DNA from: Sideroxyarcus sp. | GTDB taxonomy: Bacteria > Pseudomonadota > Gammaproteobacteria > Burkholderiales > Gallionellaceae | Length of the DNA: 36,653 bases | Assembly: GCA_030652215.1 (NCBI GenBank) | Contig: JAUSBC010000044.1 | Span: 1-36,653, forward strand | Direction of reading: 5' to 3' | In this document: positions 25,901-34,729 of the stretch, one piece after another | Numbering within the stretch: position 1 is the first letter of the stretch | Layout: the number at the start of each line of letters is the position of its first letter | The notes under the pieces: generated by a model | Told to the model about the DNA's origin: nothing | Database searches by the model: none | The model's input: the letters and a program-made list of their open reading frames with translations, nothing else | Program-made: the position numbers and the translations under genes

Positions 25901-26058
25901 GCGCGGGCGCCAATGGACGCCACGCCATCGGCACCGGCGTGATGGGCGGCATGATTGCGGCGACGGTGCTGGCGGTGTTTTTGGTGCCGGTGTTCTATGT
26001 GGTCGTCCGCCGTTTCTTCCCCAGCCATGTGCAGCCGCAGGAGATCAAACATGATTAA
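22936..26058 (+). CDS. RND multidrug efflux pump, HAE-1 family inner-membrane transporter
   Basis: The 1040-residue protein has the AcrB/MexB size and begins with FFIDRPIFAWVIAI, the usual first membrane helix. Proton-relay aspartates Asp407 and Asp408 in GIVVDDAIVVVENVE fall at the same numbers as in E. coli AcrB. Two large periplasmic loops and twelve membrane helices are expected. It uses the proton gradient to export small hydrophobic compounds through the tripartite complex. The start codon is GTG at 22936 with GAGGG just upstream. Its end overlaps the next gene by eight bases. The drug or metabolite exported is unknown. Confidence 0.96.
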   Translation: MLAKFFIDRPIFAWVIAIIILLSGVLALRNLPVASYPAVAPPALGITLNYPGASAQVVEETAVALVEQELNGIENLLYMESSSEQGVGTITLTFAAGTNLDVASVETQNRVKRAEARLPEDVRRVGVSVNKSARNFLMIVSLISPDKSRDNVALGSYAAANVLESIRRVPGVGEALMFGTEYSMRLWLKPEKLHAYNLTPGDVSRAVRAQNTQLATGELGQLPAAPGQQLNAVIVTRSRLATPQEFGNVIVRANPDGTSVRVRDVAKVELGAQDYSIAARIDGQPASAIAIRLSPTANALDTAKAVKAKMEELSKFFPKGVDWLVPYDTSKFVEISISEVVKTLAEAVVLVFLVIWLFLGNLRATFIPAIVVPVALIGALVGLYLVGYSINTLTLFAMVLAVGIVVDDAIVVVENVERIMTEENLSPRDATRKAMDQIFGAIIAITLVLCSVFVPMMFFGGSVGAIYRQFSVTLILTILFSVLMALTLTPALCAALLRNDPGHEMVPKSGLLGWFNRVFNRTTVRYRSGVIGVLKRSGRALIVYAVLLVGMGWLFLTLPNSFLPEEDQGYFINVIQLPPGATRERSQEVISQVEQFYLKQPEVDHVIGVLGFSFFGRGQNSAIAFVRLKDWDDRPGADSSASALVRKANMALFRIKEAFIFAINVPPIPELAAVGGFDFRLQDRTGQGRDKLMDARNMALGIAGKHPMLVGVRPEGQEPAPQLLLNIDRLKARALGIEMADLNETLQSTLGVAYINDFVREGRILRVQMQAEPGTRTSPQRILQIPVRNAQGGMVPLAEIATVRWEASLPKLDRYNGIPSMKISGSPAPGRSSGDALAAMEEVAAQLPPGFGFEWSGSSSEERLSGAQAKFLFGLSVVAVFLVLAALYESWSVPVAVVMVVPIGILGALAAVHLRGLPNDVYFKVGLIVIIGLAAKNAILIIQFARDLQHKGHDLVEATVEACRLRFRPILMTSIAFILGVLPLAISTGAGANGRHAIGTGVMGGMIAATVLAVFLVPVFYVVVRRFFPSHVQPQEIKHD

Positions 26059-27478
26059 GTTGAAAACAAAGCTGAATGCAGCGGCCATTCTGTTTCAGGC
26101 CTGCCTGCTGGCCGCCTGCGCTGCCGGCCCGGATTACAAAAGTCCGGATCTGGTTCTGCCCGAAACCTGGGCGGCCGTACAGGACGACGGTGCCATCAAG
26201 GCGAGTGCAGCCGAAGCGCAATGGTGGCGCCTCTATGCCGATGCGGCCTTGGACACGCTCGAAGAAGAAGCGCTCGCGCACAACTCGGACATTCAGGTGG
26301 CGGCGGCGCGGGTACTGGAAGTGCGCGCTCAACTGGGTATCTCCGGAGCGGACCAGTATCCGACGGTCAGCGCGCATGTGATGCAGAGCCGCACCAAGAG
26401 CACGCTGGCCGGTGCGGCTCCGCGTCCGGCGAACCTGGCGCGCATACAGGATTTGTCGCACACCTCGCTCGATGCCAGTTACGAGCTCGACCTGTGGGGC
26501 AAATTCAGGCGTGCCAGCGAAGCGGCGCGCGCCGACCTGCTGGCTGCGGAATCGGCGCAGGAAACGGTGCGGCTGACGCTGACCACACAAGTGGCGCAGC
26601 AATACTTCGCGCTCGTGGCGCTGGATGCACAGGAGGTGGCCGTACGCCGTCTGCTGGAGAGTCGCCAGGAGAGGATAGGTATCAACCGCAAGCAGGTTGA
26701 AGTCGGCATTCTTTCCGAATACGACCTGCACCAGGCCGAAGCCGATGTGGCGGCGGTGCAATCGCAACTCGTCTCGATCGCGCTGGCGCGCAGCAAGCAG
26801 GAAACCGCGCTGACCCTGTTGCTGGGACGTTCGCCGCGCGACGTGATGGCTGCCGGCGTGCAACGCGGCACGCCGGCGCTGCCGCTGGCCACGGTGCCGG
26901 AGGGTTTGCCTTCCGACATGCTGTTGCGCCGGCCCGACCTGCGCGATGCCGAGCAGCGCCTGGTGGCGCTCAACGCGCGCATCGGTGTGGCGCGCGCGCA
27001 GTATTTCCCGTCGATTTCGCTCACCGGCTATGTGGGCGGCGAAAGCGTCGCGTTCTCCGACCTGTTCACCGGTCCGGCGCGCATTTTCCAGTTCGCCGGA
27101 AATATCGCGCAGCCCATCTTCAATGCGGGTCGTGTGGGCTACATGGTGGATGCGGCGGAAGCGCGCCGCGATCAGGCTTTGCTCCTGTACAAGCAGGCGG
27201 TCGCCAATGCCTTCGGCGATGTGCGCAACGCGCTGTCGGCGCAGGACTCGGCCAGACAGGTGCTGTCTTTCGAAAGTGCACGCAGCACTGCGCTGGCGTC
27301 GGCCTACAAACAGGCCGAGTTGCGTTACCAGTCCGGTATCGCCAGTCGTCTGGAATTGCTGGATGTGGAACGCAATTATCTGCAGGCCCAGTTGAATCGT
27401 CTGGATGCCGAGCGCGCACAACGCAGTGCGGTAGCCGACCTGTTCAAGGCGCTGGGCGGGGGCTGGAAAACGCAGTAA
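26051..27478 (+). CDS. RND efflux outer-membrane channel lipoprotein (OprM/NodT family)
   Basis: The 475-residue protein has a lipoprotein signal ending in LLAAC (Cys23), then AGPDYKSPDLVLPETW, typical of OprM-family N-termini. Two homologous halves rich in long helices follow, with SLDASYELDLWGKFRR in the first and the second ending in QSGIASRLELLDVERNYL. Trimers form the TolC-like outer-membrane tunnel. The ATG overlaps the end of the pump gene (ATGATTAA), indicating coupled translation. The gene is followed by a palindromic repeat cluster that probably helps end the transcript. Confidence 0.95.
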   Translation: MIKLKTKLNAAAILFQACLLAACAAGPDYKSPDLVLPETWAAVQDDGAIKASAAEAQWWRLYADAALDTLEEEALAHNSDIQVAAARVLEVRAQLGISGADQYPTVSAHVMQSRTKSTLAGAAPRPANLARIQDLSHTSLDASYELDLWGKFRRASEAARADLLAAESAQETVRLTLTTQVAQQYFALVALDAQEVAVRRLLESRQERIGINRKQVEVGILSEYDLHQAEADVAAVQSQLVSIALARSKQETALTLLLGRSPRDVMAAGVQRGTPALPLATVPEGLPSDMLLRRPDLRDAEQRLVALNARIGVARAQYFPSISLTGYVGGESVAFSDLFTGPARIFQFAGNIAQPIFNAGRVGYMVDAAEARRDQALLLYKQAVANAFGDVRNALSAQDSARQVLSFESARSTALASAYKQAELRYQSGIASRLELLDVERNYLQAQLNRLDAERAQRSAVADLFKALGGGWKTQ

Positions 27479-27484
27479 GTCTGG

Positions 27485-27616
27485 TAGGTTGGGCAGTGCG
27501 AATGGGTAACGGCGAAGCCGTTGGGACCCATCGGCCTCCCCCTTGCGGGGGAAGCGTAGCGTGCCCAACAAATGAGCGCATCACTTTTTAGCTTGGTAGG
27601 TTGGGCAGTGCGCAGC
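27485..27616. repeat. Composite and partial GTTGGGC-family repeats
   Basis: At 27485-27569 a repeat of the same family as 10414-10442 is interrupted: its left part (TAGGTTGGGCAGTGCG) and right part (AAGCGTAGCGTGCCCAAC) are separated by about 50 bases containing an ACGGCGAAGCCGT hairpin. A left arm alone recurs at 27597-27616. Confidence 0.65.
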
Positions 27617-27620
27617 TTGG

Positions 27621-27700
27621 TAGGTTGGGCAAAGCGCAGCGTGCCCAACTCAAAAAATGATGCTTTCATTTGTTGGGCACGCTGCGCTTTGCCCAACCTA
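27621..27700. repeat. Perfect 29-bp inverted repeat, possible bidirectional terminator
   Basis: The left arm 27621-27649 and the right arm 27672-27700 are exact reverse complements (core GTTGGGCA / TGCCCAAC). The 22-base spacer itself contains AAATGA and TCATTT, extending the stem. It lies between the convergent efflux operon and the GGDEF-EAL gene. Its position suits termination from both sides, although there is no long T run. Confidence 0.75.
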
Positions 27701-27710
27701 CATGCCTGAA

Positions 27711-30700
27711 TTATTCCGCCAGTTTCTTCCCGCTGCGCAACAATCTCGCGAACTCGTCAGCGGGCAGGGGTTTGCTGAAGTAGTAACCCTGGATTTCATC
27801 GCAGTGGTTGGCGCGCAGGTAATGGAGCTGGTCGGCCGTTTCCACGCCTTCGGCGATGACGTGCAGTTTCATGCGCTGCGCCAGGCCGATGATGGAGTCG
27901 ACGATCATTGCGTCTTCCGCTCTGGTGGCGACGCCGCGCACGAAGGACTGGTCTATTTTCAGGCTGTCTATCGGGAAACGCCTCAGGTAGCCGAAGTTGG
28001 AATAGCCGGTGCCGAAGTCGTCGAGCGAGAGTTTTACGCCGACCTTCTTCAGTTTGTGCATGGTGTCGATGGCGCGTTCCGGTTCGTGCATCAGCATGCT
28101 CTCGGTCAGTTCCAGTTCCAGTTGGTGCGGCGCGACCGCGTATTTCTCCAGCGCTTCCTTCACCAGCTTGTCCAGATGTCCGCTGCGGAATTGCCGCGCC
28201 GAGACGTTCACGGCGACGCAAATTCCCGGCAGTCCCGCATCCATCCAGTCGCGTATCTGCACGCAGGCCTGTTCGATCACCCAGTTGCCTATGGTCAGGA
28301 TAACGCCTGACTTTTCCGCAATCGGGATGAACTCACCGGGTGATACCCAAGTGCCGTCGGGCTTTTTCCAGCGCACCAGGGCTTCGGCGCCCAGAATCGA
28401 GCCAGAGGCGATATCCACTTTGGCCTGGTAGTGCAGGCGCAACTCGTTGTGCATGACGGCGCGGCGCAGGTCGTTTTCCATTTCCAGTTTGTTGCGCGCA
28501 TCGGCATTCAATTCCGGCGTGTAGAACGAGAACTGGTTGCGGCCGTTTTCCTTGGCCAGGTACATCGCGGCATCCGCGTTCCGGGTCAGCTCGGCGACGC
28601 TGGAGCCGTTGTCCGGATACAGGCTGATGCCGATGCTGGCGCCGATGAATACTTCGTGCCCGGTGGAAAGATTGAAGGGTTCATTCAGGGACGCGATGAT
28701 GTCGCGCGCGATCACTGCGGCATCGTGTTTTTCCTGCAGCGGGGTGGCGAGCAGCACGAATTCGTCGCCGCCCAGGCGGCCCAGCGTGTCGCCCTCGCGC
28801 AAACGGGCGCGCAGGCGCCCGGCCACGTTGCACAGCAGTTCGTCGCCGATCAGGTGGCCGAAACTGTCGTTCACCTGTTTGAAACGGTCCAGGTCGATGA
28901 ACAGCACGCTCAGTTGCTGCTGGTGTCGTTCGGCCTGTTCCAACTCCTGTTCCATGCGCGATTCGACGGCGGAACGGTTGAAGAGCCGGGTCAAGGGGTC
29001 GTGGTGCGCCATGAATTCCAGTTGCGACTGGCTTTCTTTCAGTCTCGAAATATCCGAGAACACGCCGATGTAGCGTATGGGTTGCCGGCGCTCGTCGAGG
29101 ACGGCGCTGATGCTCATCCATTGCGGGTAGGTCTCGCCGTTTTTGCGCCGATTCCACATTTCGCCCTGCCAATAACCGTTCTTCGACAGTTCGTCCCACA
29201 TGGATTCGTAGAACGAATGATCCTGTCTGCCGGAGTTGAGCAGGCTCGGGTCTTTGCCCAGCACCTCTTCGCGCGTGTAGCCGGTGATGGCGGTATAGGC
29301 ATCGTTGACGGCGAGGATGCGCGGCGTAGTGTCGGTGATGACCACGCCTTCGTGCGTGTTTTGCATCACGGCGGCCGCTTCCCGCAATTGTTCCTCGGCT
29401 TTCTTGCGCAGGGTGACGTCGACCAGCGCGGCGACATGCGAGGGTCTGCCGTCGAATGCGATGTTGGCGGCCGTCATGAGCGTCCAGATATGCTTGCCGG
29501 TGGCGGTGATGAATTCGACTTCCTCGCCCCTGACGACCTCCCCGGCCTCCAGGCGGGCGATGATCTTCTCCCGGTTGGAGGGGTTGGCGTAGAAGCTCAC
29601 CACCTTGCGTTCCTTGCTCTGTTCGGCGGTGCTTTCGAAAAGCTGCAAAGCGGGGCGGTTGGTAAAAACCAGCGTCTTGTTTTCCGCGTCGGTGATGACG
29701 ACCGGGAACGGGGCCGACTCGACCAGATTGCGGTAGTTTGCTTCGCTGGTGCGCAGCAGGGCTTCCGCCTTGGCGCGCTTGATCTTGTTGTGCTCCTTGT
29801 CGACCGCAATGCCGGTCATGCGCGCAAAATCGACGACCAGTTCAAGCTCGACCGGGCTGGGCAGGTGCGGCACGGGGTAGTAGACGGCAAAGGTGCCGAG
29901 CACCGCGCCTGCCTCGTTCATGAACGGAACCGAGGTGCAGGCCGCCAGCCCCGCCCGTTGTGCCAGCTCGCGGTAGTCGCGCCAGTATTCGTGGGTCTGT
30001 ATGTCCTCGACGATCACCGTTTCGCCCGTGTGGGCGGCGGTGCCGCACGATCCGACACCGGGGCCGGGATGCACGCCGTTGATGGCATCGTTGTAGAAGG
30101 CGGGCAGGCGGGGCGCAATGCCCTGTCCCAGACAGCCGGTTTCCATGTCGACCTGCAGCACGGAAGCGCGCATGGCGGGAAACAGTTCCTCCAACTGCAG
30201 GATGGCGTCCAGCAGGATGTCGCGCAGCGGCTGGTTGGTGGCAATTTTTTCCAGCATCGCGTTGCGGGCCGCCTGCATCTGCTCGTGCAGCTTGCGTTCG
30301 CTCACGTTCTGTTTGATGGCGATGAAATGCGTGAGCGTGTTGCTTTCCGTGTACACCGGGGTAATGGTCATTTCCTCGGTGTAGAGCGTGCCGTCCTTGC
30401 GCCGGTTGACCAGTTCGCCGCGCCAGACCTGGCCGCTGCGGATGGTTTTCCAGAGCGCATCGTAGAATTCGCGGGTCTGGATGCCGGAACTCACCAGATC
30501 CTTGGGGTATTTACCGATTGCTTCTTCGGGTGTGTAGCCGGTCATTTCCGCAAACGCCGGATTCGCCCACTGGATGACGGCGTCCCTGTCGGTGATGACG
30601 ATGGCATTGGCGGTCGAGTTGAGCGCGGTGTCCTGCAGATGCAACTGGGTCTGGGTTCGCTTGCGTTCACTCAGGTCGCGGGCGACGGCGACGATGTAGC

Positions 30701-31859
30701 GTTCCTGGTCTTTCCGGATGAGGCGGGCGTGGATTTCGACCGGAAACAGAGTTCCGTCGCGGCGCCGGTGTTTGGTCTCGGTCAGGCGCTGCCCTTCGCG
30801 GTTGAAGATTTCCAGTTCCGCCTGCCAGAGCGGACCGGCCACCATGCGCGTCGTGAAGTCGAAGATGCTCAGATGCAGCAACTCGTCGCGCGTGTAACCC
30901 AGATCCCGGCAGGCCTGCTCGTTGCAATCTACAATCGCGCCGCTTTCGGCACGCAGCACGACGATGGCGTCGTTCACCTGTTCCATCAGGCTGTGGTACA
31001 GCAACTGCTGGCGCGTCTGCTCGATCTGCCTGCGCGCAAGGTGCAGGTCCTCGCGCTGGTGTTCCAGCGTATCGTGCAGAAACTCGATATAGCGGCCCTG
31101 CATGGTCTTGACGATGTCGTGGCGGGTGACGATGCCCGCCAGAGTGTCGCCCTCGACCACCACCAGGCGGCGTATGCCCGACAATTCCATCAGCGCCATT
31201 GCCTCGGGCATGGGCAGCGAGGCTTCAATGGTTTGCACGGGCGCTTTCATCACCTTCACGATGGAAACCCCGGTCGGATCGCTGACGGTGCGTGCCAGTC
31301 CGGCGGCGTCGCGTTCGGTGAGGATGCCCACGGGTTTGTTGTCGCGGGTGATGACCACGCAACTGATCTTGTTCTTGCTCATCAGGTCGACCGCGTCCGC
31401 CAGCGTGGAGTCTTCCTGCAGGCTGATGAGCTCGCGCGTCATGGCGTTGCTGACGGTCTTGATTCCGACCAGGTATTCCACGCCTATGTGCTGCAGGAAA
31501 TCCCCTTCGCTGACCACGCCGATCACCTGCTGCGCGTCGTTTACCACGATCAGATGGCGGAAACCTTTTTCGGAAATGAGGCGGTATGCATCGCGGAAAT
31601 CCACGCTGGAAAGCGCGGTGAGAGGGGACGTGCTCATCACGTCGGACATGCGCAGGCGGGCCACGGCGCGGCGTTCCGCCATCAGGCGAATTGCGTCCTG
31701 CTCGGTGAAGATGCCCACCGGGCGCTGTGCGTCGTCCACGGCAACCACGCAACTGATGCGCTGCGATTCCATGCCGGCAAGCACATCGGAAAGAGACGTC
31801 TCCGGCGCTACCGTGTACACCGACGGGGATAGAATAGCCTGCAGGGTGAGTTTGTTCAT
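27711..31859 (-). CDS. CBS-PAS-GAF sensory diguanylate cyclase / phosphodiesterase
   Basis: The 1382-residue protein has four CBS domains (about 1-255), a short coiled coil, two PAS domains (about 285-525), one GAF (about 535-690), two more PAS (about 700-940), GGDEF (about 945-1115) and EAL (about 1125-1375). GGDEF is intact at 1030-1034, and an inhibitory-site RxxD (REGD) lies five residues before it. The EAL domain keeps EALVRW (1159-1161), LTESML, DDFGTGYSN and AEGVET, so both synthesis and breakdown of cyclic di-GMP look possible. No membrane segments are evident, so it is probably cytoplasmic. CBS pairs usually bind adenine nucleotides and PAS/GAF sense small ligands, redox or light. 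It is transcribed alone. Confidence 0.93.
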   Translation of the reverse strand: MNKLTLQAILSPSVYTVAPETSLSDVLAGMESQRISCVVAVDDAQRPVGIFTEQDAIRLMAERRAVARLRMSDVMSTSPLTALSSVDFRDAYRLISEKGFRHLIVVNDAQQVIGVVSEGDFLQHIGVEYLVGIKTVSNAMTRELISLQEDSTLADAVDLMSKNKISCVVITRDNKPVGILTERDAAGLARTVSDPTGVSIVKVMKAPVQTIEASLPMPEAMALMELSGIRRLVVVEGDTLAGIVTRHDIVKTMQGRYIEFLHDTLEHQREDLHLARRQIEQTRQQLLYHSLMEQVNDAIVVLRAESGAIVDCNEQACRDLGYTRDELLHLSIFDFTTRMVAGPLWQAELEIFNREGQRLTETKHRRRDGTLFPVEIHARLIRKDQERYIVAVARDLSERKRTQTQLHLQDTALNSTANAIVITDRDAVIQWANPAFAEMTGYTPEEAIGKYPKDLVSSGIQTREFYDALWKTIRSGQVWRGELVNRRKDGTLYTEEMTITPVYTESNTLTHFIAIKQNVSERKLHEQMQAARNAMLEKIATNQPLRDILLDAILQLEELFPAMRASVLQVDMETGCLGQGIAPRLPAFYNDAINGVHPGPGVGSCGTAAHTGETVIVEDIQTHEYWRDYRELAQRAGLAACTSVPFMNEAGAVLGTFAVYYPVPHLPSPVELELVVDFARMTGIAVDKEHNKIKRAKAEALLRTSEANYRNLVESAPFPVVITDAENKTLVFTNRPALQLFESTAEQSKERKVVSFYANPSNREKIIARLEAGEVVRGEEVEFITATGKHIWTLMTAANIAFDGRPSHVAALVDVTLRKKAEEQLREAAAVMQNTHEGVVITDTTPRILAVNDAYTAITGYTREEVLGKDPSLLNSGRQDHSFYESMWDELSKNGYWQGEMWNRRKNGETYPQWMSISAVLDERRQPIRYIGVFSDISRLKESQSQLEFMAHHDPLTRLFNRSAVESRMEQELEQAERHQQQLSVLFIDLDRFKQVNDSFGHLIGDELLCNVAGRLRARLREGDTLGRLGGDEFVLLATPLQEKHDAAVIARDIIASLNEPFNLSTGHEVFIGASIGISLYPDNGSSVAELTRNADAAMYLAKENGRNQFSFYTPELNADARNKLEMENDLRRAVMHNELRLHYQAKVDIASGSILGAEALVRWKKPDGTWVSPGEFIPIAEKSGVILTIGNWVIEQACVQIRDWMDAGLPGICVAVNVSARQFRSGHLDKLVKEALEKYAVAPHQLELELTESMLMHEPERAIDTMHKLKKVGVKLSLDDFGTGYSNFGYLRRFPIDSLKIDQSFVRGVATRAEDAMIVDSIIGLAQRMKLHVIAEGVETADQLHYLRANHCDEIQGYYFSKPLPADEFARLLRSGKKLAE

Positions 31860-31946
31860 CAGCTCAATATCCGTTGATCTGCGGACATTGTAACTTGGGC
31901 TGCGGCGGGGGATTGGGCATTCGATGGCCGGTGCGGTTGGCCAAAA

Positions 31947-31973
31947 AAAAGGACATCGCGCGGATGTCCTTTT
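31947..31973 (-). terminator. Intrinsic terminator of the parvulin gene
   Basis: AAAAGGACATC (31947-31957) pairs perfectly with GATGTCCTTTT (31963-31973) around a 5-base loop. On the minus strand the stem is followed by a run of eight T residues. It lies 19 bases after the stop of the parvulin gene. Confidence 0.9.
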
Positions 31974-31991
31974 GGGTTTTGAAGTGTTTGA

Positions 31992-32780
31992 TTATTCGAT
32001 CTTCGCTTTGGTGCGCAATTCCTCGATGGCCTTCTGGATGGCTTGCTGCTGTTGGCGTTTTTCGATGTTCGGCTTCAGTTCTTCAAATGGCGGCACCTTC
32101 AATTCGCGCGTGTCTTCCAGTTTGATGATGTGCCAACCGTATTGGGTTTGCACCGGGGCGCTGACCTGGCCTTTGTTCAGGGTCAGCACGGCTTCGCCGA
32201 AGGGTTGCACGAAGTTGGAAGGAACGGCCCAGCCCAGATCGCCGCCGTTATCCTTGGAGCCGGGATCTTTGGTGTGTGTTTTTGCAACTTTGGCAAACTT
32301 GCTGCCTTTCTTCTTCAGCTCGGCCGCGACTTTCTTGGCTGCCTCTTCGCTCTCGACCAGGATGTGCGACAGCTTGTATTCCTTGTTGCCCACGCGAGTC
32401 TTCAGCTCTTCATATTCCTTTTTCAGCACTTCGTCAGTGATGGGATGGCTCTTTGCATAGTCCTGCACAAAGGCGCCCGCCAGCACGGATTGCCGGGCCA
32501 GTTCGAGCTGCTGGGCGATTTCCGGCTGCTTGTCCAGGCCGTTTTTGACGGCAGCCTGTGAGATCACTTCCAGATTGACCAGGTCGTCGCGGATCGCCTT
32601 GCGCATTTCCGGGCTGTCCGGCTGGCCTTGCTGGGTGGCGGCCTTGATGCGCATATCCAGGCGAGACTGCGGAATGGAGACGCCATTTACCAGCGCTGCG
32701 GATTTGTCATCGGCAGCCTGTACTACTGCGGCAACTGCCAGCAGAGCGGACAACAGTGCAAATCTGGAAAATTTGTGCAT
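31992..32780 (-). CDS. Periplasmic parvulin-type peptidyl-prolyl isomerase (PpiC/SurA-like)
   Basis: The 262-residue precursor has a signal peptide (MHKFSRFALLSALLAVAA, cleaved near VQAA), a helical SurA-N-like region at about 25-130 and a parvulin domain at about 135-230. The parvulin marks are SHILVESEEAAKK, DPGSKDNGGDLGW and TQYGWHIIKLED. The C-terminus is a charged helix rich in Gln. Such proteins isomerise prolyl bonds or act as chaperones for exported proteins. It is the last gene in a minus-strand run, 95 bases after yciI. A promoter in that gap is possible, but I cannot identify a convincing one. A strong terminator follows. Confidence 0.92.
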   Translation of the reverse strand: MHKFSRFALLSALLAVAAVVQAADDKSAALVNGVSIPQSRLDMRIKAATQQGQPDSPEMRKAIRDDLVNLEVISQAAVKNGLDKQPEIAQQLELARQSVLAGAFVQDYAKSHPITDEVLKKEYEELKTRVGNKEYKLSHILVESEEAAKKVAAELKKKGSKFAKVAKTHTKDPGSKDNGGDLGWAVPSNFVQPFGEAVLTLNKGQVSAPVQTQYGWHIIKLEDTRELKVPPFEELKPNIEKRQQQQAIQKAIEELRTKAKIE

Positions 32781-32875
32781 GTTTTTTCCTTATTAAAGTT
32801 GAATTTGAGGTTTGTAAGTTGAAGTAGAGGGTGCTTCGAAATAATACCCGACGCGCAATATATCACGCCTTCAGT

Positions 32876-33178
32876 CTAGGCCGGAAAGACCTTCTTGAAA
32901 GGCCTTATCGCGACCTGGGCGTATACGCCTGCGGCAACGTAGGGGTCGGCATCGGCCCATGCCTGAGCCTCAGCCAGCGAGGCGAATTCGGCCACGATAA
33001 GGCTGCCACTGAAACCCGCCGCGCCGGGATCGGCCGCATCCACGGTGGGAAACGGGCCGGCCAGCAGCAGGCGTCCCGCGTCCTGCAATGCCTGCAGGCG
33101 CGCCAGATGCGCAGGGCGTGCTGCCAAGCGTTTTTGCAGGCTGTCGGGAATGTCGTTTCCGAAAATGGCGTAGAGCAT
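32876..33178 (-). CDS. yciI: YciI family protein
   Basis: The 100-residue protein is a YciI-like alpha/beta barrel (dimeric ferredoxin-like fold). The family pattern is visible: [22 protein letters not shown], then [24 protein letters not shown] conserved His-Asp pair is proposed to be catalytic in the family, and the His in RPAHL is present. The reaction is unknown. The ATG overlaps the stop of yciB by one base (TAATG), which fits the common yciB-yciI pairing. Confidence 0.88.
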   Translation of the reverse strand: MLYAIFGNDIPDSLQKRLAARPAHLARLQALQDAGRLLLAGPFPTVDAADPGAAGFSGSLIVAEFASLAEAQAWADADPYVAAGVYAQVAIRPFKKVFPA

Positions 33179-33723
33179 TACTGCCCCTCTTTCTCGTCTT
33201 CTTCGACGTACTTAGACAGCATCGCGGCCTGCGCGATGACAAACAGCAGCATCAGGCCGGTGGCGCCGAACAGCTTGAAATTGACCCAGGTGTCCGTGGA
33301 GTAATTCAACGCGACATACAGGTTGAGCACGCCGAGCACGGCGAAGAATGCGCTCCAGGCAAGGTTCACGTTGCCCCACACCGGATCGGACAGGGTGATT
33401 TTTTCCTGCATCAGGGCGCGCATCAGATTCTTCTTGAACAGGATGGGGGAGAGTATCAACGTGGCGGAAAAGAGCCAGTACAACACGCTTGGTTTCCATT
33501 TGATGAAGGTCTCGTCGTGCAGCAGTAGCGTCGCACCGCCGAACACGGTAATGATGCCCAGGCTGATCCACAGCATGGTGTCGACCTTGCCGTGGCGGTA
33601 TTTGACCCAGGCGACCTGGGCGAAGGTCGCCAGAATGGCGGTGGCGGTGGCGGCGAAGACGCCCGCGAATTTGAAGACGCCGAAAAACAGGATGACGGGG
33701 AAGAGATCGAACAGCAGTTTCAT
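33178..33723 (-). CDS. yciB: Inner-membrane protein YciB (IspZ/septation protein A family)
   Basis: The 181-residue protein has about five to six hydrophobic membrane segments. It carries the family blocks [10 protein letters not shown] at the start, [14 protein letters not shown], and [17 protein letters not shown] near the end. YciB is needed in some bacteria for normal envelope growth and division, and its molecular activity is not known. It starts two bases after the msrB stop and overlaps yciI, so the genes are co-transcribed. Confidence 0.93.
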   Translation of the reverse strand: MKLLFDLFPVILFFGVFKFAGVFAATATAILATFAQVAWVKYRHGKVDTMLWISLGIITVFGGATLLLHDETFIKWKPSVLYWLFSATLILSPILFKKNLMRALMQEKITLSDPVWGNVNLAWSAFFAVLGVLNLYVALNYSTDTWVNFKLFGATGLMLLFVIAQAAMLSKYVEEDEKEGQ

Positions 33724-33725
33724 GA

Positions 33726-34118
33726 TTACTTTCTATCGAGAGCGAGTGACGCGGAATTAATGCAAAAACGCAGTCCCGTGGGCTCGGGACCGTCCTCGAA
33801 CACATGGCCGAGATGGGCATCGCATTGGGCGCAGCAGACTTCGATGCGATCCATGCCGAGCTTGTCTTCGTCGCGGTATTCGAGCACATGTTCGTTGATC
33901 GGTTGCCAGAAGCTCGGCCAGCCGGTGCCGGATTCGTACTTGGTTTCCGAATCGAACAGCGGGGCGCCGCAGCATACGCAGCGGTAGATGCCGATGTCGT
34001 GGCAATCCCAGTATTCACCGCTGAACGCCGGCTCGGTGCCGCATTCGCGGCACACTTCGTATTGCTCAGGCGTCAGCTCTTCGCGCCATTCGTCGTCAGA
34101 TTTTTCGTTTTCGCTCAT
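33726..34118 (-). CDS. msrB: Peptide methionine (R)-S-oxide reductase
   Basis: The 130-residue protein is a complete MsrB, reducing methionine-R-sulfoxide in proteins. Zinc ligands Cys47/Cys50 and Cys96/Cys99 are present, as is the catalytic Cys119 in RFCINSASL. The loop that often holds the resolving cysteine reads SGTGWPSF, so Thr65 replaces it and another cysteine or thiol must regenerate the enzyme. I start it at ATG 34118, which overlaps the gst stop (ATGA). A longer in-frame start at 34175 would lie inside gst and adds 19 unrelated residues. Confidence 0.94.
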   Translation of the reverse strand: MSENEKSDDEWREELTPEQYEVCRECGTEPAFSGEYWDCHDIGIYRCVCCGAPLFDSETKYESGTGWPSFWQPINEHVLEYRDEDKLGMDRIEVCCAQCDAHLGHVFEDGPEPTGLRFCINSASLALDRK

Positions 34119-34729
34119 TTGTTGTCTGCCAGAGAAATTTGCGCGCCGGGGCGCAAACTCATGCGCAAGTACCATTTTGCCAGATCGGGATGCGTCCCGC
34201 GCCAGTCACGTTCCGCTTGGCGCAAATCCAGATACGCCAGCGCGCTCAGCAGCGCCAGGTCACCCAGTGTGATGCTGTTGCCCTCGCACCATTCACGTTG
34301 TCCGAGTTGTCCGGCGACATGCGCCAGCGTGCGCGTGATGGCTCCGTTATGCAGTTCCAGTGTGGCGGCGAGTTGCAATTCTTTCGGTCGTAACACTTCG
34401 TTGCGCACCACGATGGCCGAATCCATGATGCCGTCGGCCAGCGCTTCCCAGCGTTTGACTCGCATGCGCGCCAGCGCATCACCGCGCGGAATCAGGATGG
34501 GTGTGTCGTTGAGGGTGTCCGCGTATTCGACAATCACCGGCGAATCGAACACGCAGGTACCGTCGTCCAGAATGAGCGCGGGGATGCGCCCCAGCGGATT
34601 GACGCGATTGACCTCGCTGTTCGGGTCACTGGGCGGATCGACGATATATTGGTGCGGGATGTTCTTTTCCAGCAGCACCAGACGTGCTTTGCGCACGTAG
34701 GGGCTGGTGTTGGAACCGAGCAGCTTCAC
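34115..34729 (-). CDS. Glutathione S-transferase family protein
   Basis: The 204-residue protein has a thioredoxin-like N-terminal half, with [14 protein letters not shown] (Ser9 as likely glutathione-activating residue) and the cis-proline region [11 protein letters not shown] followed by [10 protein letters not shown] helical C-terminal half includes [18 protein letters not shown]. It resembles the YibF-like class and would bind glutathione in the cytoplasm; the substrate is unknown. Its start overlaps the phoH stop and its stop overlaps the msrB start, each by four bases, so translation is coupled. Confidence 0.9.
   Translation of the reverse strand: MKLLGSNTSPYVRKARLVLLEKNIPHQYIVDPPSDPNSEVNRVNPLGRIPALILDDGTCVFDSPVIVEYADTLNDTPILIPRGDALARMRVKRWEALADGIMDSAIVVRNEVLRPKELQLAATLELHNGAITRTLAHVAGQLGQREWCEGNSITLGDLALLSALAYLDLRQAERDWRGTHPDLAKWYLRMSLRPGAQISLADNK

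Noticed and set aside
28431..31832. Very long open frame on the plus strand opposite the GGDEF-EAL gene
   Set aside because: It mirrors G+C-rich codon use of the real gene, has a His/Gln/Arg-rich composition without any domain, and the minus-strand frame is full of known motifs.
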